Below are positions 31,192 to 40,594 of a stretch of DNA of 64,000 bases, one piece after another. The DNA is from Phytophthora colocasiae (taxonomy: Eukaryota; Oomycota; Peronosporomycetes; Peronosporales; Peronosporaceae): NCBI GenBank assembly GCA_018806915.1, contig JAGKQI010000043.1:806001-870000 (forward strand). The letters run 5' to 3'. The notes under the pieces were generated by a model, which worked only from the letters and a program-made list of their open reading frames with translations, ran no database searches and was not told the origin of the DNA. Each line of letters opens with the position of its first letter. Position 1 is the first letter of the stretch. The position numbers and the translations under genes are program-made.

Positions 31192-33906
31192 GTGTGGATG
31201 AAGAAACAAGAAGAAGAAGTAGCTCCTATGGAGGAGCAGCCGGGTGAAATAAGTGAGTCGATGAATACCCCTACGAGAATTGAAGAAAAAACCCCTACGA
31301 GAAATGAAGAGTCGATGAAAACCCCTACGAGAATTGAAGAGTCGACGATAACCCCTACAAAAAATGAAGAGCGGACGACAACCCCGACGAGAGATAGTGA
31401 GTCGACCACTACCGAAGCCGACCCTGAAGTGGCTTCCGATGAACCAGATGAAGAACTAGATGACGAAGAAGATGTGACGCCTACCACCGATGGGACTGGT
31501 GGGGGCGAGGCGAGTACTACAACTGACGCTTTAGAAGTGTTTCCTGATGAGAGCGGGTGTATATTACCGGACAGAACTGCGGATGTGACGTCTACCACCG
31601 ATGGAACTGGTGGGGGTGAGGCGAGCATCAACGAAGCTACTCAAGAGGAGACGAAGGAACATGAGAGAGTATTTTCAACTGGAGAATTGGATGAGCTGAC
31701 TGAAGGACTGGACTTAGGCGTGGAGACTGAGAGAGAAGAATATGACAAGGAACTAGATGAGCGACTCTTTCCTTTGGATGAAGTGGAACTTAAGAGACGA
31801 GTGAAAGAGAATTCAGCGCAAGTGGGCGAGATGTCGCTCGAGGACTTGAGCACTGTGTTGTGGATTGAGGAGGAAGTGTTGGCACGCACCCGTGAGTCGT
31901 CACCAGGTGTACTCTCATCCCCTGAGTACTGGCTGGACTGGTACCGTAAAACCTTGGCCACAACTGGTGCGGCCAAGCGTGCCAACCGTGATTTCAGCGA
32001 CTTTGGTAAGTCGACGGAGAGTGGACGGCCCGAGCCTAATGTGACAGGAGAGGACTCCGACGAACGGGACGTTGGAGGTGGAAGGATGGCGCCTACTCCC
32101 AAAATAGATGACGTTGGGGCACTCCACGAGCTACCCCCAACCTCGTCTACAGAGGAAATGGTGATCGTCAATGTGGCGGTAGACTTGAATGAGGCACTCA
32201 CGGCGAGTGCCGTGAGCGCCGTATCGGTCTCTGCGCGTCGAAGTCGACATCTAGATCCGAAGTGGCGTGCGTTGATCCACCGGACAGTCTACTACTTAGT
32301 CAAAGAAGAAGAAAAAGCAAATGCGGTATGTGTAGACTGTGGAACGTTACTACTGCCCGACTACGTCCTGCCGGAGGTTGACTTCGAAGGAACTGACCTC
32401 GATGAGCGAGCGTTAGCCAAAGTGGCTCCCTACTATAGAGTGATGAGTGGATCGGTGATGAAACAGATCTTGAAGACAGTTGTGAAGAAGTACCATGGTG
32501 ATGGTCCACTCATTCGAGCCAAGCTGCAAGAGCGTGAAGGGCGCTGCGAGGAGTGCTTGCGGACGGCTCTCCCCAAACGGAAGGTTCACTCTCCCAAGCG
32601 AGTTCGGTTCGACGGTTCCTCACTAACTAGCGAGAGTGCCGAAGAACTCGGGCCCAACTGTCCGAGGGAGTGCTCGAACAGCGTGTATGATTACGCGTAT
32701 GTGGTAGCTGAACCCGTACCTCCCAAGCCTCCGCCTGAGAGAGACCGACCGAAGCCCGGGCTTGTCGAGGCTGACGAGCCTGAAGCAGCAGATGAGGAGT
32801 GTGTGGTTCCGGAAGGGAAGAGAGTGATCGGATCCGTCTGTGGAGTGGAAGCAGTCGAGACTGGTGTTCCAGTCGAGGTCGGGGAGCACTCTCCGACCGA
32901 GGCTTTGGGTGAACCTCCTCCTGCTGAGGGAGTAAAGAACGGGCTGATGGTAGAGGAGGGTGGTCGAATCCAGGTCGGGGAGAGGCCGACCGAGGCGACT
33001 ACTAGGAGAGTTGGTCGACGAGGACCTACTCCACCCGACGACGACCAACTACTCGTGTCTCCCGTCGACGTGTTTGGACTAGACCAGGCTCGCTTTTTGG
33101 AGGAACAGAAGAGAACCCCCTGGATCCTCGCCATGATTGCCTTCCTGGAGAGTGGAGCTTTGGCTCTAGATGCTCAACTTAGGGCCAAGGTGCTGTCGCT
33201 CGCCCCCAACTACACTGTGAAGAACGGAGTACTCATGAGGAAAGTGCACTTGAAGGCTCGAGCTGGACCAGCTAGTTCGTTGGAAGTACCGGTGATACCC
33301 ATTCAGTACATCTCGACCGTCCTCCATCACTGTCATGCCGACGTCTTCTCCGCTCATGTGGGGGTGACTAAGACTATGGATCGTGTACGCAAACATGCCT
33401 ACTGGCATGGGTGGAAGAAGGATGTAGCTGAGTATGTCCGAGAATGTACTGTGTGTGGGAGTGGCAAGGGTTACCGACCGTGGGGGAACGGTCTCATGCA
33501 GAAGATGCCGATCCAAGAGTTGTCTGGACCCTTCTCACTACTGGTAGTGGATGCCGTCGGCCCACCGGTGACTACCCCTCGAGGGAACAAGTTCATCTTG
33601 GTGTTCGCCGACTACTTCACTCGATGGGTAGAGGCTTTTGCGGTCAACCGACTTGACTCAGTGACTTTCGTGGAGACTATGGTGGATGAAGTGATCTCTC
33701 GACATGGAGTACCTGAGAAGCTACTGAGCGACCAGGGATCGAATTTCATCTCTGAACTCGCTCGTTCACTGTATGAAACTCTTGGCATTAAGAAGTTATT
33801 CGGGGCTGCGTACCACCCCCAAACACAGGGACTAGTAGAACGCTTCAACGGCACACTACTCACTACTGGGTATGCTGAGGATGTATGTGAGCGAGTCGCA
33901 AGATGA
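31192..33906 (+). CDS. Gypsy-3 long frame: repeat-rich region, Cys-pair domain and integrase
   Basis: 904 codons. Residues 20-75 hold degenerate tandem units of the TPTRIEES type. About residues 375-480 contain CVDCG and CEEC pairs that could bind zinc. The integrase starts near residue 700: H..H and CTVCG zinc ligands, then Asp 787 (VVDAVGPP), Asp 847 (LSDQGSNF) and Glu 883 (LVERFNG), an exact DD35E spacing. Where other Gypsy elements have RT and RNase H, this protein has neither. The frame ends at 33906; the integrase tail continues in another frame from 33872, so there is one frameshift. The first codons are not a trusted start. Confidence 0.75.
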   Translation: MWMKKQEEEVAPMEEQPGEISESMNTPTRIEEKTPTRNEESMKTPTRIEESTITPTKNEERTTTPTRDSESTTTEADPEVASDEPDEELDDEEDVTPTTDGTGGGEASTTTDALEVFPDESGCILPDRTADVTSTTDGTGGGEASINEATQEETKEHERVFSTGELDELTEGLDLGVETEREEYDKELDERLFPLDEVELKRRVKENSAQVGEMSLEDLSTVLWIEEEVLARTRESSPGVLSSPEYWLDWYRKTLATTGAAKRANRDFSDFGKSTESGRPEPNVTGEDSDERDVGGGRMAPTPKIDDVGALHELPPTSSTEEMVIVNVAVDLNEALTASAVSAVSVSARRSRHLDPKWRALIHRTVYYLVKEEEKANAVCVDCGTLLLPDYVLPEVDFEGTDLDERALAKVAPYYRVMSGSVMKQILKTVVKKYHGDGPLIRAKLQEREGRCEECLRTALPKRKVHSPKRVRFDGSSLTSESAEELGPNCPRECSNSVYDYAYVVAEPVPPKPPPERDRPKPGLVEADEPEAADEECVVPEGKRVIGSVCGVEAVETGVPVEVGEHSPTEALGEPPPAEGVKNGLMVEEGGRIQVGERPTEATTRRVGRRGPTPPDDDQLLVSPVDVFGLDQARFLEEQKRTPWILAMIAFLESGALALDAQLRAKVLSLAPNYTVKNGVLMRKVHLKARAGPASSLEVPVIPIQYISTVLHHCHADVFSAHVGVTKTMDRVRKHAYWHGWKKDVAEYVRECTVCGSGKGYRPWGNGLMQKMPIQELSGPFSLLVVDAVGPPVTTPRGNKFILVFADYFTRWVEAFAVNRLDSVTFVETMVDEVISRHGVPEKLLSDQGSNFISELARSLYETLGIKKLFGAAYHPQTQGLVERFNGTLLTTGYAEDVCERVAR

Positions 33907-34789
33907 TTGGGACCTATACCTACCTCGAGTGCTCTTTGCCTACCGGACGTCCTACCATGAAGCTCTCGGCGACTCACCCTTTTTCAGTTTGTATGGACGT
34001 GACCCCGTACTACCCTTCGACCTGGCCTTCCTGAATACGACTGCTCAGTGGAAGAGCAACGAAGTAGCTGCCTATCGACGTCGACTGTACTTGTCCCTCA
34101 GGGACACCCGTCGACTGGTAGGGCGTCAACTGTTGAAGGCTCAAGGTCGACACGAGGATCGACTACAAGGTCAGAGGCCCGTCAAGTTCTCCGAAGGAGA
34201 TGCTGTCTGGGTGTACCAGTACTTCCGAGCAAGACGAGGAGAGAAGACCTCCCGGAAATTGGCGTTCTCGTGGCACGGACCTTACCGAGTGGTCGGAACC
34301 GTGGGCGAGAATGCCTATCGAATCGCTATCCCCTCTCACCCCAACCGAGTGGTAACCATCAACGTGAACCGACTGAAATCTTTCCAGGGTCGATGGAGTC
34401 GACCCTACCCTACCGAGATCCCACCTGACGTTGATATGAACCCCGGAGAAGATGACGATGGTCCACTAGTTGAAGAAGATCTACCTAGGACTAGTTGCGT
34501 GGAACGACTGGTGATCGGCTCAGAGGAGACGGCATTCACTGATGGTGCTCTTCCTGTTGTCGACATACTAGCTCGAAGACGGAAGGCCGGAGAGCTGCAG
34601 TATCTGGTTCTACTAGCTACTTACGAGACTAGATGGTGCCCGTCTACTTCGCTGAAACCGACGTTCGATGTACTTATCGCTGCGTTTGAGAACACTCGTC
34701 GCAAGGAGCAAGGGCTCCCGGAGTTGCGACGGAGTGCTCGACTCGCCGACGCGAACGCTGCTATCGACGAGGATGAGCTACTTTTCTAG
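33907..34789 (+). pseudogene. Gypsy-3 integrase C-terminal region
   Basis: Frame open from 33872. It carries the end of the integrase core (LYLPRVLFAYRTSYHEALGDSPF), an SH3-like domain (SWHGPYRVVGTVGENAYRI .. VNRLKSF) and a last segment (LQYLVLLATYETRWCPSTSL) resembling a diverged chromodomain. Loss of frame at about 33870 separates it from the catalytic part. Confidence 0.72.
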
Positions 34790-36262
34790 AGGATAGATGG
34801 TCGGACTGGCTGTGGGGCTAATGCCCTGCTGACCTTTGTCCCACCGAGTACTCTAAGGAGTACTTCCCCTCTTTTGTTTTGCATATTACATTTCCTGAAT
34901 ATCCTGAGCCGATCGGAGGTTGACTGTCACCTACCCTACGAGACGAAGAACTGCCTGCCTGAACGATGACTCCGATCGATGAACTTTTACGACTACATAT
35001 TTTCCTGACCCCGTGACTATCTAGCTTTGTGACTAGCCGGCGATATGATGAACTGAATCTGATGGATCCTGCGAGAATGGCGAGATGCTGGAGATGACCA
35101 CTGGAAGTACTTGAATTCGCCTTAGATGAACTGACCCTGATGCCCCTTTGTGAAGACGATGACCTGAGAACGATGACGAGACGCGTGAGAGGTTTATTGT
35201 AACTACCCTGCTAGGACGATGACGAGACACGAGAGTTGACTGCTGGAAGTGCTATGGGTCCACCTTCGAGGTGTGACCCTACCTACGCGATTGAAGTGGA
35301 CTTTGACTATGACGTGTGACTTGATGACTATTGTGACGACGAGGAGTGGAGCATGTTGAAGAGGCGTAGACCCGACCGACGGACATGGATTTTGACTATG
35401 ACGTGTGACTTGATGACTACTGTGACTACGAGAAGTGAAGTATGCTGAAAAGGAGTAGACCCGACCGAGGGAAATGCACTTTGACTATTACGTGTGACTT
35501 TATGACTACTATGACGACGAGATATGATGCGATTGATGAAGCTGAATATCGACTATGACAGACTACTATCGTGACGAAAAGTGGAGTATGTTGGTGAGAA
35601 GTTGACTCGACTGAAAAGTGATATTGAACGTAGTTAGACCTTGGGAGCTACTCAAAATGACTGATAGATCAACACTACAAGCTACCCTGACGGTCTACTG
35701 ACTTGGTCCTTCGCTAAGTCGACGCTGGGGCGCCTCACCTCGTGGTCGGGATCGCGACGCACTGCTGGCGTTTCACCGACGAGCAAGGTCGACTACGGGA
35801 TGCCGCTCCGAGTGCCGTCGTGCATAGGGCTCTCCAGTCCGTTCGCGCCAAGGTCGAAGTGTAACCAACGTGAAGCTACCTGCTTATCTAACCTGCGCTG
35901 TGCCGAGCCTACTCCTAGAAGACACCTACGTTCCCGTCGTGATTACCCTGCCGAAGAAGTTGCCGCGACTACCCTGCCGATGGATCCGTCATCTACTACG
36001 AGACATGCGGCTACAACTATCCCGTATCCTGCTTCGATAACCCCTGCTACTCCCTACCCTGATGCCTCCGACTACTTCAACTTCAAGATCGACTACGACC
36101 TCCCGCCCTACTACTTCGTCTACTGCGACTCGTGCTGCTTTTACTCTACTGGACGTCGACTACATCAAATTGACTGACGAAGAGCTCCGCGTGGTCAAGT
36201 GCCTCCGGGACATGGAGCGCGACCGCGTTGTGCGAGGACGCACAACGTTAGGTCGGGGAGTT
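34790..36262 (+). other. Gypsy-3 noncoding tail before the 3' LTR
   Basis: About 1.5 kb with no long reading frame, rich in GACGA and GACTA words. It holds the 89-bp tandem repeat at 35302-35540. Short Pro/Thr-rich open stretches at 35800-36177 are not convincing genes. Confidence 0.5.
35302..35540 (+). repeat. 89-bp tandem repeat, about 2.7 copies
   Basis: Units start at 35302, 35391 and 35480 with TTTGACTAT[GT]ACGTGTGACTT; the spacing is exactly 89 bp twice. The third unit diverges after about 60 bp. Confidence 0.85.
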
Positions 36263-36645
36263 TGTCCCGTACCCGGGAATATAGTGTGTGAACCAGCGTC
36301 GGGCGCGCACTATGTCCCGGGGCCTTGTCCAACGTCACCTACTGTCCGTGTCTGAGGTCCAGTTTGGAGGTATCTCTCATCTACTACTGCCTCGTCTACC
36401 ATCATGCTATCGTGAGAGGACGGATGTCATGCCTAGTCTCAATGCTCTTCTACTCCGGTGAGGTGTCATCCCTACAACTGCTGGCCCGGACCGCCCAGAA
36501 ATCTAGTCAGTCGTGTATCTACCAAGTTAAGAACAACCAACAACAAGAAGAAAGAAGTTTGCATTTTACGTATTCCCTAAGCTCCCCGCCCAGACCTACT
36601 CGCTAACAGTCCGCAACTACTCGACCCTTAACCGGATATACGACG
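36263..36645 (+). repeat. 3' LTR of Gypsy-3
   Basis: Differs from the 5' LTR at only a handful of positions (for example CGTC to CGTT-type changes near 36340). The start TGTCCCGTACCC is clear; the last base is uncertain. Confidence 0.88.
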
Positions 36646-37036
36646 CAACGACGTGAACGCTCGCGCTTGATTTTTTGTGACTTTGTGGTCTCGACGTGGT
36701 TCCAACTTCGCATGGAGCTCATTGGCTGCGCGTTGTCATAGCAGTGGTGTCCTGTTTGGTCTACCTTCACGAATATCTTTCCCCCGGACAAGTTAGGGTT
36801 GCATTTACCTAACACCATCTCAATCTCTAGTCACGACCAAACACCCGTCCGGAGAGGCCCAGTACTGGATCCATTTCTTTCCTAGATGTCGTCTTCAACG
36901 CCAAGGAGAATGGAATGCCAGTGCTCAAAGGACTATCTTTCAGCATCCGCAACAACGAAAGATCGGTATCGTCGGACCAGTCTCACGATGGCGCTCTTCC
37001 GGGTCAACGAGCTCGTGTCCGGTCGGATCCTCATTG
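36646..37036 (+). pseudogene. ABC transporter pseudogene: end of TMD2 and start of NBD2
   Basis: Right of Gypsy-3 the ABC gene resumes: WFQLRMELIGC and a hydrophobic run near 36710-36765, LSPGQV near 36780, then GSISFLDVVFNA .. VLKGLSFSIRNNEKIGIVG near 36880-36975. The Walker A loop is deleted: GIVG is followed at once by SLTMALFRVNELVSGRILI. Several frame changes and stops are present. Sequence continues, inverted, at 37037. Confidence 0.75.
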
Positions 37037-37300
37037 AACAACGCGACCGTCACTCTATACCATCACCCGATCCGAGTCCAGCACTGTGTTCAACCGATGC
37101 GCGACATGTTGATCATCCGCTGCAGCTTCTTCTCCGTCGCGTGGTCAATGGACGCCATGGTCTTCATCAACTGATCCTCCAACGCCCGCACCTGCGTCTT
37201 CATGCCCACTTTCTCCAGAGCGTTTCAGATTTCACCGTCCGAGAACTCGTCGAAACGGTCCATGTTGCCTCGGCACCAGCGACCGTGGGATGATAGACAG
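37037..37300 (-). pseudogene. ABC transporter pseudogene: inverted NBD2 fragment
   Basis: On the minus strand: DRFDEFSDGEIWNALEKVGM near 37260, QVRALEDQL near 37200, then directly ASIDHATEKKLQRMI (D-loop area) and TVLDSDRVMV near 37080-37060. The segment with the LSGGQ-type signature and Walker B is missing. It belongs to the same NBD2 as the plus-strand piece next to it, so the gene end was flipped at about 37036. Confidence 0.72.
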
Positions 37301-37483
37301 GTTCAAACGCAGGGTTCGCAACGGAAATGGTGGCGATGTCGACAGCCCTCGGAAATTGGCGAAGGACCCTAATGGACCTAGCGAAAGAAGCTGATTGCCT
37401 CGAGAAATTGAACTAGATTTGCGATCAGATCTTGCATTAGCCTCGAGACGAGGCCCTCGACACAAGGTAACATAATTACTAGG
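37301..37483. other. Short spacer between ABC and CRN fragments
   Basis: No motif recognised. Confidence 0.3.
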
Positions 37484-38828
37484 TTAACTAGATGCTTCAA
37501 ATGTGTTCCTAGTGTAAACGCGATCGCTTACTTGGCGGGAGCTCATAACTCTCAATCGGCTTTTCTTCTTTGTGAGTCGCGCTGTAGCACCAACCTCGCT
37601 TCGGTATTCAAGAGGGGATATATCAAAGTAACCCGCAAAGACTTGGCACGCCCCACCCACACCCTTTACAACGATCTTGTTGCACGAGTCGAGATCAGGA
37701 CAGACAACAATGTAGATCGGTGACTCAAAACCTTTCGCAGTGAAAATCTTGATCAGTGGCTTCAACTGCTTCTCATCGACAGTGTGTTGCTGTCCAACCG
37801 CTAGATGAATGAAAGCCACTCGACGCTTCTTGTTGGAGGAAGAAGGCTTGAACTTCACAATGCCATCAATATTCGGGAAATCGTCACAGTAGGGATACCA
37901 ATACGACAACGAATCCTCGTCTCTCCACTTCTTCAGCTCCTTCTCCTCAAAGCCATACCATGTTGCAGTTTCAGAGCAGAAAGCTTCCCCTTCCTTCAGT
38001 TCCAACTTAACCATGTCCACCACCTGCCGTTCTTTACTACGCTTGAGTGGATCGTATTCCGATACGTACAGGATCAAGTCATTATCGACGGCCAAGCGAT
38101 GAAAACAAATCTCAAAAACGGTGCCAGCAAGAGCGTCATGACCAGCTCCTTGAGCCCAGCGAAGACAGCGAAGAAGCTCTTCCGACCGAAGTTCCTGTGA
38201 GAGCAAGAGAACTGCATACTCCGAATCGATGACTCTCTCCCATTGCGAACGGAACAGATAATTCTCGAGGTCTTGCGTGTTCTTGACGTACGTACGTGCG
38301 GCGCAACTTATCAACGTGATAGCTCCCAGAATCGACATTCCGAGGATAGAGAGCCAATAGGCTTTTCACCTGCGTGCAGACAGTAGAAACCATTATCTGC
38401 ATGTCCTTGAGAAAGTTTGCCGTCTCTTTTGCAAATATTCGAACGGATCCACCAGAGATGTAAAATCGGTCTTCCATGTTCTTCTCTTCGAATGTTGTAC
38501 ACTTCTGTTCCCAATTTGAAGAGGTCCTGCTTCTTCCAACACGGTAATAGACAGCGATACGCTTCCTCATCTCATCTTTGCTTCAGCTCCGCTTGCTGCG
38601 ATGTCGCCAGCATTCTGAACGTGATCAGCCCAGGTGGAATACTTTCATACTCAAGTCCATCCAGCAATAGCCACACGTTGGAACGTTTATCGAGCTCTGA
38701 GTAATGGCCACGGCACACTCAGGTGAGCATCTCTGCACCATGAAAAACACGACTTTATCCTCTTGATATCCAAGATACAAGAGGCAGTAACCCTGGTCCA
38801 TTTTGGTCGACCGACGATACACCAGCAC
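37484..38828 (-). pseudogene. CRN-B, C-terminal part
   Basis: On the minus strand this begins at 38828 with the 5-bp GTGCT found at the end of the N-terminal half (18678-18682) and continues the CRN reading past the point where Copia-3 was inserted. It aligns with CRN-A from about 9985 to 10335 and 17110 to 17968 and keeps about 30 nt that CRN-A lost. Frame changes lie near 38710 and 38330; from 38338 the frame is open to 37484. After the shared CQVFAGYFD motif it has a different tail from CRN-A. Confidence 0.83.
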
Positions 38829-39063
38829 TGTTAAAATATGGTACTGCAACACGGGGCGAATATGCAACGACAACTTGTTGGGTTGGGCTCCAATCTTAGA
38901 CTGAGCTTCTGTCGTCTTTCCTACTCCTAGATATGCAGAGCCTCCTCGAGGCGAAGGGACGCTTTGTTCTACCAGAGCCTTCGTCCCAGTAACTACTTCA
39001 ACACTGTGCACCTTTTCGTCCAGCACAGCACCTTTGCTAACGGCAGAGGTCCACGTTTCAACA
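38829..39063 (-). repeat. 3' LTR of Copia-3
   Basis: 235 bp, TGTTGAAA..TTTTAACA on the minus strand, about two mismatches to 18683-18917. Confidence 0.92.
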
Positions 39064-39151
39064 CTCCTCCTTTTGCCTAGTTGTACTTCACCAATAGTAC
39101 ACGCTTGGCAACATCGTAATAGGTCGGTTAGTTTCCAGGTCAGGTTCAAAG

Positions 39152-40594
39152 CTACGCAACTTTAGATGTAGTCATTCCAAGTTGTCTCGAGAGCAATTCA
39201 AAGCGCTGCTTTGCCAATGGCTTCGTGAATAGATCCGCAGGGTTATCAACAGACTTCACCTTCAACATATACAGTTCTTTCTTCATGACCTGTTCTCGCA
39301 CATAGTGCCACTTGAGTTCAATGTGTCTCGTACGTCTTCCAAATGTTGGGTTCGTTGCCATCACGAACGAAGATTGATTGTCAACTCCTAATGTTATCTG
39401 GCACTTAATCTCGGGCAGAATTTCATCGAAAATGTTCATCAGTGCTTTGCCTTCCATCGCTGCCTCGCACGCAGCAACGTACTCAGCCTCAGCCGTTGAT
39501 TGTGCAACAATTGTTTGTCGGCGGGATGCCCATGAAACGGCACCGCCTGTGAGGGTAAACACGTACCCTGTAGTGCTTTTTCTTGTGTCAACATCGTTGG
39601 CCCAGTCGCTGTCTGAATGTCCTTGTAGGTGTAGACCAATGTCCAGTGACCCACATTTCTCAAACGTAATCCCCTTTCCAACCGTTCCTAGCAAGTATCG
39701 CATCACGCGCTTCAACGCGCCGAAATGCTGCTCCGTCGGGTGCTCCACGAATCGACTCAGCTGTCCTACCACAAACATCAAGTCAGGACGTGTTCCAGTG
39801 ACTAGATACATAAGGCTCCCGATCGCCTCACGGTACGGGACTTTGCCTTGTATGTGCTGACAATTTCCATCTTTTTCATGTTCACACTTCTTCAATTTTA
39901 TCGATGTTTGCATTGGGATACCACATCGGTTCGACTGACCTGCTTTCAGATCAAACTTATCGCACAGCTTGCGCGAGTACTCCTCCTGATCAATCGTGAC
40001 ACCAGTTTCAGTTTGACGCACTCGAATGCCTAGATAGCTTGTCAATAGCCCCAGGTCCTTAAACCCATACGTCTCCCCCAAGTCAGCGAACAGCTTGCAC
40101 TTAAACTCCTCCGAGTTCGAGGTACAGATGACATCGTCAATGTACAAAAGCACAAAAGCCAACACATCACCATTAGCGTAGAAATACAAGCAAGGTTCAG
40201 TTTTACACTGCGAGAAGCCTCGTTCCTTCATCCAGTTATCAATTTCCTCATTCCACTCTCGTCCGCTTTGCTTCAGGCCGTACAAGGCTTGGTCCACGCG
40301 GAATATCCCGTCTTCATCAGGGAATCCGTCGATGCGCCGTATATACTGCTTGATTTTTAGTTTCGCGTTTAGATAGGCATTATTCACATCACCAGACCAG
40401 AGTTTCCAGCCAAGCGCAACAGCAAGTGCTAGTAGCAGGCGCAAAGTTGATAGTCGTGCAACCGGTGAGAATGTCTCCAAGAAATCCAAACCAGGAATCT
40501 GCTTGAATCCACGCGCTACTACGCGCGCACGAAAGCGCACTGCGTAGCCATTGTCATCTACCTTCAGGTCGTATACCCACTTGGTATCGATCAC
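39152..40594 (-). CDS. Copia-3 reverse transcriptase and RNase H
   Basis: 480 codons. RT: TKWVYDLKVD, RARVVARGF, VNNAYLNA, GLKQSGREWN, the catalytic box LYIDDV, LGIRVRQTE. RNase H: HSDSDWANDVDTRKSTTGY, STAEAEYVA, VDNQSSF, HIELKWHYVRE. Complete for the family. It overlaps the upstream frame by 4 nt at 40591-40594 and has only a GTG at its start, so it was once fused to the integrase frame and lost one nucleotide of phase there. Confidence 0.87.
   Translation of the reverse strand: MIDTKWVYDLKVDDNGYAVRFRARVVARGFKQIPGLDFLETFSPVARLSTLRLLLALAVALGWKLWSGDVNNAYLNAKLKIKQYIRRIDGFPDEDGIFRVDQALYGLKQSGREWNEEIDNWMKERGFSQCKTEPCLYFYANGDVLAFVLLYIDDVICTSNSEEFKCKLFADLGETYGFKDLGLLTSYLGIRVRQTETGVTIDQEEYSRKLCDKFDLKAGQSNRCGIPMQTSIKLKKCEHEKDGNCQHIQGKVPYREAIGSLMYLVTGTRPDLMFVVGQLSRFVEHPTEQHFGALKRVMRYLLGTVGKGITFEKCGSLDIGLHLQGHSDSDWANDVDTRKSTTGYVFTLTGGAVSWASRRQTIVAQSTAEAEYVAACEAAMEGKALMNIFDEILPEIKCQITLGVDNQSSFVMATNPTFGRRTRHIELKWHYVREQVMKKELYMLKVKSVDNPADLFTKPLAKQRFELLSRQLGMTTSKVA

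Larger units (their letters stand above)
27539..36645 (+). mobile_element. Gypsy-3: LTR element with gag and integrase but no visible RT
   Basis: LTRs of about 383 bp (27539-27921 and 36263-36645) begin TGCCCCG/TGTCCCG and end at GGATATACGAC. Inside are a degenerate gag, a long frame with a Gypsy integrase, an integrase C-terminal frame and 1.5 kb of noncoding DNA. I find no RT or RNase H motif between gag and integrase. The flanks are two parts of one ABC transporter gene, but no clean target duplication is visible, so a few bases may have been lost. Confidence 0.85.

Noticed and set aside
30972..31631. 219-codon minus-strand Ser/Val-rich frame in Gypsy-3
   Set aside because: Antisense of the TPTRIEES-type tandem repeats; low complexity and no motif.
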